Assembly: GCF_018687595.1 (NCBI RefSeq)
Contig: NZ_CP061298.1
Location: 930,001 to 994,000 of the forward strand
Reading direction: 5' to 3'
From: Polynucleobacter paludilacus
GTDB lineage: Bacteria > Pseudomonadota > Gammaproteobacteria > Burkholderiales > Burkholderiaceae
DNA: 64,000 nucleotides
The translations under genes and the position numbers were made by a program. Under the pieces are notes generated by a model. It searched no databases and was not told the origin of the DNA. It worked only from the letters and a program-made list of their open reading frames with translations. Positions 39,296 to 46,893 of this stretch are shown here, one piece after another (the stretch's first letter is position 1; the number at the start of each line of letters is the position of its first letter).

Positions 39296-40807
39296 TTAAC
39301 GCGCATTAAAGTTGGTTAAGTTAGCAGGTGGTGGGTTGGGGAACTTCTTAACCGAGGCAAGATACTCTTGAATTGCTTTGAATGCGTTAACTGAAATTGA
39401 TTCGTAATTTACTAATTGTAAATCTTCATGCGGATCCATTTCGATGTTGTAAACCTTTGGGTAGTACATTGGAACTGAATTAGCAGCTATGCCGCCAAGC
39501 ATTTGCTGACCAGTACCCGTACGATTCATATCCCTAAAATACATTCTCCACTGCTTCCAGCGAACCGCTACTAAATCTGCGCCAATAAATGACATTAAAT
39601 GTTCGCGATTACCTGTTTTGCTCATACCAGTAAGCATATCTAATTGATTGACTCCATCAATGGCTCGATCTGTTGGTAGCTTAGCGCCCAAGATAGCGGC
39701 AAAGGTCGGCATAAAGTCCATGATCGAAAACATGGCATATGAAGAGGTATTTGGAGCGATATGACCGGGCCAGCGAATAAAGCAAAAAGTACGAACAGCT
39801 CCTTCCGTGGCCTCGCCTAGATCCCCTCGAAACGGCCCATTTGATCCCATGTCAGGAGCACCAAGACCCAATCGATCATAAGTCATCATGTATTGTCCGG
39901 TACTGCCATTATCAGAGGCAAAAACCAAAATAGTATTGTCCTCAATATTCATTTCTTTGAGGGCATCCATGATTTGGCCAACGTGATAATCCCCCTCCAT
40001 CAATTTGTCACCGTACTGACCAATGCGGGACTTTCCAGCGAACTGCTTTGAAGAAAGATTCGGTGAATGACCCATTGAGAATGGCAGATAAAGAAAGAAT
40101 GGTTTGCCAGCGGCATTCTCCTGCTTCATGAATGCAATAGATTTATCAGTCAATTCATTATCAATCTCTGCTCTGACCTCCATCGTAAATGGCTTTACAC
40201 GCTCAAGCGGTCCATTTCCCTTTTGCTGAGTAACCCAAGGCCCCTTTTCATATAAAACCTTATCGGGCACATTTGGATAGGAATGTGTTTGTAAAGCTTG
40301 TGCAACGTAGGTGGCAGAATCCCAAGAGACATCCGGCGGTAGACCGTAATACTGATCGAATCCGTGAGCACCGGGCAAACTCTGAGGTGATGCACCTAAA
40401 TGCCATTTTCCAAAAATTGCGGTTGCGTAACCTGCATCTTTAAACAATTGACCCATTGTGTAGGCCTTGCCCGGTAAAGTACTAGGAGTGCCAGCCTCTG
40501 CAACAAGTGACAAACCATTCCGAATGGAGTATTGCCCGGTCATTAATGCAGCACGAGATGGTGTGCATGCTGGCTCTACCAAATACTGGGTGAGCTTTAG
40601 CCCATTCTTGGCTAATTCATCAGTGCGTGGTGTAGGGGCGCCTCGTAATTCACCGCCACCGTAAGGCCCCATATCTCCATAGCCAACGTTATCAGCAAGA
40701 ATAAAAACAACGTTAGGTTTCTTTTGAGCAGGAGCAGTTTGTGCAAATACGGTTGGTGCAGCCACTGAAATCGACACGAACCCGATCAGTAATCTTCGTA
40801 AAAACAT
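39296..40807 (-). CDS. Exported Cys-type sulfatase A
   Basis: 503 aa. Signal peptide 1-22 (VFAQ). Sulfatase fold N-terminal PNVVFILADNVGYGDMGPYGGG, the modification motif CTPSR (C81) that FGE turns to formylglycine, GKWHLG, and FASDNGST (Ca/metal ligands D, N). The first metal site reads D39-N40 rather than the usual Asp-Asp. Hydrolyses a sulfate ester in the periplasm. Substrate unknown. 13 bp upstream of the porin gene's start. Confidence 0.93.
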   Translation of the reverse strand: MFLRRLLIGFVSISVAAPTVFAQTAPAQKKPNVVFILADNVGYGDMGPYGGGELRGAPTPRTDELAKNGLKLTQYLVEPACTPSRAALMTGQYSIRNGLSLVAEAGTPSTLPGKAYTMGQLFKDAGYATAIFGKWHLGASPQSLPGAHGFDQYYGLPPDVSWDSATYVAQALQTHSYPNVPDKVLYEKGPWVTQQKGNGPLERVKPFTMEVRAEIDNELTDKSIAFMKQENAAGKPFFLYLPFSMGHSPNLSSKQFAGKSRIGQYGDKLMEGDYHVGQIMDALKEMNIEDNTILVFASDNGSTGQYMMTYDRLGLGAPDMGSNGPFRGDLGEATEGAVRTFCFIRWPGHIAPNTSSYAMFSIMDFMPTFAAILGAKLPTDRAIDGVNQLDMLTGMSKTGNREHLMSFIGADLVAVRWKQWRMYFRDMNRTGTGQQMLGGIAANSVPMYYPKVYNIEMDPHEDLQLVNYESISVNAFKAIQEYLASVKKFPNPPPANLTNFNAR

Positions 40808-40839
40808 TTCAATTCCTAAGCTGTTATTAATCCAACTAC

Positions 40840-42303
40840 CTATTTATTTGCGTAACCTTTGAAATCTTCGCCAACCTTGATATTGGGATATTTTTTAATA
40901 CTTGCTTCATAGCCTTCAATCCACTTAAAGCTTGGGGCATAAACCCAACCCAAGGTTAGATCGGTGTACATCAGATTATTGTCTTCATGGGGATCGCTAC
41001 TCAAGTCATAAATCATTGGAATCTGAGGTTTTACATAAGGCTTTCCAATGGACTCGGGAGATTCTGCGTACCTAAAGATCGTTTTATAGATCTTCCATTT
41101 AATTGACATCAACTCCCCATCAATACCAAAGAATGGATATAAGTCTCGGCCAGTCGTTTTACTCTTCCCAAGCATGAAATTCGAGGCATCAACCCCATCG
41201 ATCGGACGATCTTTAGGAACCAAATTGGATGAGCCAACCATTCCAGCAATTGTTGGCATCCAATCCACTGCGGCAAACATTTCTTCAGTAACCATGCCCG
41301 ATGGGACGTGGCCAGGCCAGCGAATCATCGCAGGTACACGCATGCTTCCCTCAAATGGTGTGTTGAAGAAATTGCCACGAAATGGTCCATTGGTTGCGCC
41401 ACCAATCTGAGGACTCGCACCACCTCCAGCGTTATCACTACTGAAGATAAAAATAGTATTGTCTTCAACGCCTGCATCCTTAACAGCTTGCATCACCTGC
41501 CCAACGCGATAGTCCATTTCAGCAACGAGGTCTGCAAAGAGTCCACCACGTTGTGTAGACTTACCAGCAAAGTTCGGATTAGCTATTGGTGGCTCATGCA
41601 TTTCTGAATAACCAACATATACAAAAAATGGTTTATTTTCTGCAGCATTTTTCTTGATGTATTCAACCGTCTTGGGAATAATGTACTTCTCATCAATCAC
41701 TGGACGAATCTTTAGATCAAGTGGCATGACGGGTTTAGATTTTTGCCCTTTCTTGCCTTCCCAGAGCATTGGAACAGGAACTCCACTCTCTTTAAATAGA
41801 GGCCACTGTGTATAGCCAGCTTGATCCCATGTATCGGGGGTACCCCACCATTCATCAAAACCCTGATCATTAGGCATACGGCCTTGCGTGTTACCTAAGT
41901 GCCACTTACCGTATAGAGCAGTGGCATAACCAGAATCGGAAAGTAGCTTAGCGATGGTGTATTCCCATGGGGCCATTCCCGCCTTTCCTTGACCGGGCCA
42001 AGGAACTGAAGTGGTTCCTGATCGTACAGGGTGACGCCCGGTCATGATTGCAGAACGAGATGGCGTGCACTGAGCTTCAACGTTGTAGTTATTAAAGCGA
42101 ATGCCTTGACTTGCTAACTTATCAATATTTGGAGTTGGCACTGTGCCGCCATAAACACCAAACGATCCCCACCCCGTGTTGTCAACCAGGAAGTAAACAA
42201 TATTTGGCTTTTTTTCTTTTGGGGCAGAATCGGATTGAGCAAATACTGGTCCCGCAATTATTGACATTGAAAAAAATCCAATCAAAAATCTTTTAAAGAA
42301 CAT
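40840..42303 (-). CDS. Exported Cys-type sulfatase B
   Basis: About 487 aa from the ATG at 42301-42303; GGGA lies 6 bases upstream. A start 4 codons earlier (42315) has no Shine-Dalgarno. Signal peptide (FFKRFLIGFFSMSIIAGPVFAQ). PNIVYFLVDNTGWGSFGVYGG, CTPSR active motif, GKWHLG and FSSDNAGGG. As in the sister sulfatase the second Asp of the metal pair is Asn. The two are clearly paralogous but divergent, suggesting separate substrates. First gene of the four-gene unit, with promoter in 42316-42440. Confidence 0.93.
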   Translation of the reverse strand: MFFKRFLIGFFSMSIIAGPVFAQSDSAPKEKKPNIVYFLVDNTGWGSFGVYGGTVPTPNIDKLASQGIRFNNYNVEAQCTPSRSAIMTGRHPVRSGTTSVPWPGQGKAGMAPWEYTIAKLLSDSGYATALYGKWHLGNTQGRMPNDQGFDEWWGTPDTWDQAGYTQWPLFKESGVPVPMLWEGKKGQKSKPVMPLDLKIRPVIDEKYIIPKTVEYIKKNAAENKPFFVYVGYSEMHEPPIANPNFAGKSTQRGGLFADLVAEMDYRVGQVMQAVKDAGVEDNTIFIFSSDNAGGGASPQIGGATNGPFRGNFFNTPFEGSMRVPAMIRWPGHVPSGMVTEEMFAAVDWMPTIAGMVGSSNLVPKDRPIDGVDASNFMLGKSKTTGRDLYPFFGIDGELMSIKWKIYKTIFRYAESPESIGKPYVKPQIPMIYDLSSDPHEDNNLMYTDLTLGWVYAPSFKWIEGYEASIKKYPNIKVGEDFKGYANK

Positions 42304-42443
42304 TGAAGATCCCATTCATTTAATTACATATATTAATTAGATTAATTATCGTTATACAGGAATCGGTTTACGGTTCATGTGAGGCGTAGTTACCCTAATG
42401 AAAAAGCAACAAGAAACTGGGATTAAAGTGCTTTCCAAGTCAA

Positions 42444-42468
42444 AATTTGTCGGTTTACAAGACAAATT
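42444..42468. repeat. Palindrome, right boundary of sulfatase cluster
   Basis: AATTTGTC-GGTTTACAA-GACAAATT. It resembles the reverse complement of the palindrome at 37161-37185 over about 25 bp with few mismatches. Lies in the 42304-42685 gap, upstream of the sulfatases. Confidence 0.6.
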
Positions 42469-42555
42469 TACTGATCAACCTACGCCGGCCAAGCTCAGCA
42501 ATGATTAGCCACAATCGAGCCAATAGATAAGCCTGAAACACTATTAATTAGGAGA

Positions 42556-42609
42556 TTTGGCCTGCCCAGCACGATTCGAACGTGCGACCTACGCCTTAGA
42601 AGGGCGTTG
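42556..42609. repeat. Attachment site (left end of integrative element): 54-bp tRNA-Arg repeat
   Basis: 54 bp identical to 54706-54759, covering the tRNA-Arg(TCT) acceptor, T-arm and half of the anticodon arm in the same orientation. Beyond it the sequence departs (TAGACCC versus CTCTATCC). This is the classic result of tyrosine-integrase insertion into a tRNA 3' end. Confidence 0.93.
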
Positions 42610-42626
42610 TAGACCCAACGGGTCTA
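42610..42626. repeat. Palindrome abutting the att core
   Basis: TAGACCC-AAC-GGGTCTA, 7-bp perfect inverted repeat starting at the first base past the 54-bp repeat. Integrase core or accessory-protein site is inferred. Confidence 0.5.
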
Positions 42627-42684
42627 GGCAAAAGAAGCAACGAAAACAATCACTTAGGGAGAAATACAAATTGAGATGACGTCA

Positions 42685-42704
42685 TTTGGTCAATTTTTGG
42701 TCAA
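42685..42704 (+). repeat. Directly repeated TTTGGTCAA, likely integrase arm sites
   Basis: Two copies of TTTGGTCAA with 11-bp period, about 75 bp inside the left att core and just before the integrase start. The same motif recurs near the other end (54575-54615). Confidence 0.55.
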
Positions 42705-42715
42705 CGGAGTCATTT

Positions 42716-43744
42716 GTGGCAGCCATTCAAAAACGTGGAAAGAAGTACAGAGTCAGAGTTATACGTAGAGGTTTTCCCACTCAATCTAAAACTTTTATTA
42801 CCCATGCCGAGGCGCTACGCTGGAGCAGAGATATTGAAATTCAGATGGATCGGGGAGAGTTCAAGTCACACGAGGCGGAGAGATCTCGCATGGTGGATAA
42901 AAGCATACCCTTTCAACAAGCCGCCCACCACTACCAAAAGACACACTCCATTCACAAGAAGATAGTGCGTTGTGAAACTTCCAGACTAAACATCCTCATT
43001 AAACGCTGGGGAGACCTAGAAGTAGGCAAGGTGGATAAACAAAGTGTCATTACTCTGCGAGATGACTTATTAAAGATGGGTCGTTCTGGCGAAACAATTA
43101 ACCACTATTTCAACACCATTTCAAAGCTCTTTCAGATGCTAAAAGATGAATGGGACATAGATATTGCGAACCCTATTAAAGGCATCAAACGAATGCCGCC
43201 ATCACAAGGTAGAACTAAACGAGTCAATGTTGAATTAGAGTGCCTACTTTTATCTGGTTGCGACCAACTATCACTCCCCCTACTTCGATCGATTATTCAA
43301 TTTGCAATCTATACAGGAATGAGACGAGGTGAACTGATGAGACTTACTTGGGCGGATATTGACTTGCCTAATCGCAAAGCATATCTACATCAAACAAAGA
43401 ATGGTGAGCCACGCCAAGTACCACTTACAAGGCAGGCAATAGCTGTTTTAGAAGCTCTTTCAAAAGATGAAGAAAGAGTATTTCCAATGGGTATGGACGC
43501 CTTACGCAGTCAATTTGGACACCTTAAAGAGTACGCAAAAGGTCGATGGAATGGTATTGGAGTAAATCCTTTTTATGACCTTCGTTTTCATGATTTAAGG
43601 CATGAAGCACTAAGCCGACTATCAGATGCTGGCCTAAATGTAATTGAGCTTTCTCACATAAGCGGACACCGAACTTTAGGAATGTTGAAACGGTATACAC
43701 ACCCTTCTCACGAAGCTATATTTTTGAAACTAGAAAGAGAATAA
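42716..43744 (+). CDS. Tyrosine recombinase / integrase
   Basis: 342 aa from GTG at 42716 (GGAG six bases upstream); a TTG at 42686 is in frame but lies inside the arm-site repeats. N-terminal SAM-like/arm-binding part (about 1-160), catalytic domain with R203 (TGMRRGEL), K228, H292-x-x-R295 (HDLRH), H318 (SGHR) and nucleophile Y327 (KRYTHPS), a complete set. 107 bp from the tRNA-Arg att copy, so it most likely inserts the element into that tRNA. Confidence 0.92.
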   Translation: MAAIQKRGKKYRVRVIRRGFPTQSKTFITHAEALRWSRDIEIQMDRGEFKSHEAERSRMVDKSIPFQQAAHHYQKTHSIHKKIVRCETSRLNILIKRWGDLEVGKVDKQSVITLRDDLLKMGRSGETINHYFNTISKLFQMLKDEWDIDIANPIKGIKRMPPSQGRTKRVNVELECLLLSGCDQLSLPLLRSIIQFAIYTGMRRGELMRLTWADIDLPNRKAYLHQTKNGEPRQVPLTRQAIAVLEALSKDEERVFPMGMDALRSQFGHLKEYAKGRWNGIGVNPFYDLRFHDLRHEALSRLSDAGLNVIELSHISGHRTLGMLKRYTHPSHEAIFLKLERE

Positions 43745-44072
43745 GGCTGGGATTTTATATAACAAATCTATCTAAAGATCTAACTTCATGATTTAAATAG
43801 ATAAGTTCTCCATAAGATGTTTTGAGAGTATTTCTGATTTTTTACCTGGCAAAGAACAGGATAAAAATTTAAGATCTATATCGTGATGATTTATATCATA
43901 TGACCTATCAAAAGGGGTGGCTGTCCCAGAATGCGTATCGCATAAGAAAAAGCCAGCGGTAGCTTAGGTGATGATGCCGAAAGCAGCGATAAAAAGATTG
44001 GTCTCCAACATGCGTTGGGGGTCGACTATTGCCTGCTGATCTCCAACATTTTTAATAATGTTTTAGGAGATT
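43745..44072. other. 328-bp gap between integrase and primase
   Basis: No convincing gene. Contains the palindrome ATGCG-TAT-CGCAT (43931-43943), a CCAACATGCGTTGG hairpin (44005-44018), and two copies of TCTCCAACAT (44002-44011 and 44040-44049). Operator, excisionase site or replication-protein site is possible but unproven. Confidence 0.4.
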
Positions 44073-46385
44073 TTGATGTCTTTTGTATATTCACGGGGTA
44101 TAAACAAATTTGATAATGCCCCCACTCAATTAACAGTTGCCAGCTTTAATGAATTCGCTGATGCAGTAGCAAATGATAAAAGTCTCACTAAGGGACAAGC
44201 CTATATATGCGCAGCCCTATCCAAAGGCGTGCACTACGAAAGACCTAATGACTTCATTGGAGTTGAGCACTGGCGACTTGCTAACTACGGACAGCCCCGT
44301 CGATTCCTAGCCTTTGATTTTGATGGTTTTGAGAGTCCCAGTGTATTTAACAATACCTGTGATTTTTTTAGTCAATTTAATTGCCTGATTTATACAACTG
44401 CCTCTCATACGGAAGATTCACCCAGAGCTAGAGCACTCGTTGAGTTAACCCGGGAAATTCTTCCGGCGGAGGGCGAGCAATTAGGGGCGGCGGCAGAAAA
44501 ACTTATTGAATCAAGCATTGGAATCCTATTAATTAATTTCGACTCATCTGTGTATCGTGCAACTCAGCCCATATACACACCTCTAATAACATCCAAAATT
44601 ATTAGATTCAAAGGAAGCTCACTATCAGTTGATGAAATATTAAAAAAATACTCTTTAAATGTAGGACCTACATACAAAAATTTAACGCCGGTGCTAGATG
44701 TACATTCATCCACTCCAGAAACCCACGAAAATATCGAAAGATTAGAATCTGCACTATCCGCAATTCCAGCCGATATTGATAGAAAAACTTGGTGCAATAT
44801 TCTTTACTCTATAAAAGCGCATGGATTTCAGTGCGGAGAACAAAGGGCAAGGGATTGGTCAAAAACTGCTGGTAACTATGATAAAAAAATAAACCCACAG
44901 GGATATAGTGAAAAAGCATTTGATGACGTTTGGAAATATTCACCACAATCAATGGGCACTGGAACTCTATACCACCATGCAAAGCAATATGGCTGGAGCG
45001 GGTATCAGAAAGAATTGTTTCCATTAATCCAAAAATCCAATGATTTAGATACATTTGGCGACGTATTTAATGGGCGCTTTTTTGCAAATGAGTTTAGAGG
45101 AAAAATGATCTATTGCTACCCAAAGTCTAAGTGGCTAAAGTTCAACGAAACTCGATGGGAATGGTGCGAAAAGGGAGAGGCGCTGCAGGCAGCAAAGAAT
45201 ATTGCCTCAGAAATTGCTAAGCATGCGGGGATAGTATTTGGCAAAGATCCCGCTAACTCAAACTCAAAGAAACTAATCCAACACGCACAAAATTCTCAGA
45301 ACATAAATCGTCTAGAGGCAATGCTACAAACTGCGGCGTCTGAGCCAGATATGGGGATTGGTAGCTTAGGAGAGCTTGATAAAGACCCAATGTTATTGGG
45401 CTGTAAAAACGGTGTGATTGATTTAAAAAGTGGTGCTCGCCTGAAACCAGTTCCCTCGATGCTCATCACAAGAGAAGTATCGGCAAATTACGATCCTAGT
45501 GCCAAGTGCCCAACATGGCTAGACTTTCTAAATCAATGCTTCCTTGGTGATGCGGATACGATCGACTATATACAAAAAGCACTTGGGTACTCTCTAACAG
45601 GATTGGTATCTGAGGAAGTTCTGCACTTTTGCTTTGGAATGGGGCGTAATGGTAAATCAGTTTTTGCAAATGTTCTAACCAAGATTATGGGCGACTATGC
45701 AATGACTGCTCCAGCAGAGATGTTGATGAGACGAGATAGAAGTAGTGCAACTAATGATATTGCCAGGCTTTGTGGAGCAAGACTTGTTTTGGCAAATGAG
45801 ACCAGAAGCGACCAAAGATTTGATGACTTAACCATTAAAACCTTAGTAAGCACCGAAAGGATTTCGGCGCGATTTTTACATCAAGAATTTTTTCAATTTT
45901 GGCCAACTTTTAAAATTTGGATCCGAGGAAACCATAAGCCCGTAATTACAGATGACTCTAATGGGGCTTGGCGAAGAATCAGACTAATACCCTTTGAAAA
46001 TAATATTCCAGAAGAAATGGCAGACCCTAATCTAGAGGAAAAACTGCTTGCTGAAAGGGATGGGATTTTGCTCTGGATGGTTCAGGGTGCATCCAAATGG
46101 CATGCTGAGAGACTAAAACCTTCGGCACAAATTAAAGTTGCCAGCAATCAATATAGAGCGGAGTGCGATATTTTGGGTGAATTTATTTCTGAAAAATGTA
46201 TTCTCGATCCCCAACAAAAAATCTCACAGCCTCATCTCTGGGGTCAGTGGGAGGTGTGGGCACAACAGAACGGCTGCTTTCGTGGGAGTAAAAAAACATT
46301 CACTAAGCGTCTGAAAGAACGAGGTATAGGGGCAGATGGGTATATAGCTAAGGAGAGGGCTTACACAGGAATTGCAATGATTTAG
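44073..46385 (+). CDS. P4-type primase-helicase of integrative element
   Basis: 770 aa. N-terminal primase-like part with AFDFDGF (about 80-86) and PriCT-like helical domain (about 222-300: SALSAIPADIDRKTWCNILYSIKAHG). The C-terminal half is a D5/P4-type superfamily 3 helicase: Walker A GMGRNGKS (523-530), then the NDIARLCGARLVLANE sensor region and IWIRGNHKPVI. Such proteins start and unwind replication of satellite phages and integrative plasmids. Suggests the island can replicate when excised. Follows the integrase after a 328-bp gap. Confidence 0.88.
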   Translation: MMSFVYSRGINKFDNAPTQLTVASFNEFADAVANDKSLTKGQAYICAALSKGVHYERPNDFIGVEHWRLANYGQPRRFLAFDFDGFESPSVFNNTCDFFSQFNCLIYTTASHTEDSPRARALVELTREILPAEGEQLGAAAEKLIESSIGILLINFDSSVYRATQPIYTPLITSKIIRFKGSSLSVDEILKKYSLNVGPTYKNLTPVLDVHSSTPETHENIERLESALSAIPADIDRKTWCNILYSIKAHGFQCGEQRARDWSKTAGNYDKKINPQGYSEKAFDDVWKYSPQSMGTGTLYHHAKQYGWSGYQKELFPLIQKSNDLDTFGDVFNGRFFANEFRGKMIYCYPKSKWLKFNETRWEWCEKGEALQAAKNIASEIAKHAGIVFGKDPANSNSKKLIQHAQNSQNINRLEAMLQTAASEPDMGIGSLGELDKDPMLLGCKNGVIDLKSGARLKPVPSMLITREVSANYDPSAKCPTWLDFLNQCFLGDADTIDYIQKALGYSLTGLVSEEVLHFCFGMGRNGKSVFANVLTKIMGDYAMTAPAEMLMRRDRSSATNDIARLCGARLVLANETRSDQRFDDLTIKTLVSTERISARFLHQEFFQFWPTFKIWIRGNHKPVITDDSNGAWRRIRLIPFENNIPEEMADPNLEEKLLAERDGILLWMVQGASKWHAERLKPSAQIKVASNQYRAECDILGEFISEKCILDPQQKISQPHLWGQWEVWAQQNGCFRGSKKTFTKRLKERGIGADGYIAKERAYTGIAMI

Positions 46386-46576
46386 CCACAACAACCACAG
46401 GATATAGGGTTATTTACATAAAACACTCTAGAGAAATAATCTTATGAGGAAATATGGAACCCCCTCCCTATCCTGTTATTTCAGTTGCCCGGCCTTTATA
46501 TGAGGTGAGCGATAAATTCACTATTTTGTGCATGTGCAAGGGAACAGCAGCGCAAATTAAATACATAGGATCTAAG

Positions 46577-46885
46577 ATGCCATTACCCAATATAAGAAAC
46601 AACTGTGCTTTACAGTGTCACGCAAAGGCAAAACATACTGGAAACCAGTGCCTTAACTTAGCCGCTTATGGTGGACGGGTTTGCCGATTTCACGGTTCTA
46701 GAAAACCAAAATCAATACTAAGGGGATCCCAGCACCCAAATTACAAGCACGGGAGGGAAACGCTTGAAGCTAAAGCCAAGAGAAGCGCTGGTTTAACTCG
46801 GCTACGAAAAATTGAAGACGTTATTGTTGAAGGTAGCTTTTACAAGATCCCCCGCTCCAAAGGACGCAAACCAACCGGGTACTAA
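46577..46885 (+). CDS. Small zinc-binding phage/plasmid-type protein
   Basis: 102 aa from the ATG at 46577 (AGGA 6 bases upstream); a further upstream ATG at 46454 is also possible. Cys/His set C10, C14, C25, C36, H39 in CALQCHAKAKHTGNQC and VCRFHGSRKP, followed by GSQHPNYKHGRETLEAKA. This CxAKxKxTGxxC...CxxHG pattern recurs in small phage and integrative-element proteins of unknown function, often near terminase or primase genes. DNA binding is inferred. Confidence 0.65.
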   Translation: MPLPNIRNNCALQCHAKAKHTGNQCLNLAAYGGRVCRFHGSRKPKSILRGSQHPNYKHGRETLEAKAKRSAGLTRLRKIEDVIVEGSFYKIPRSKGRKPTGY

Positions 46886-46893
46886 CAAAAGGT

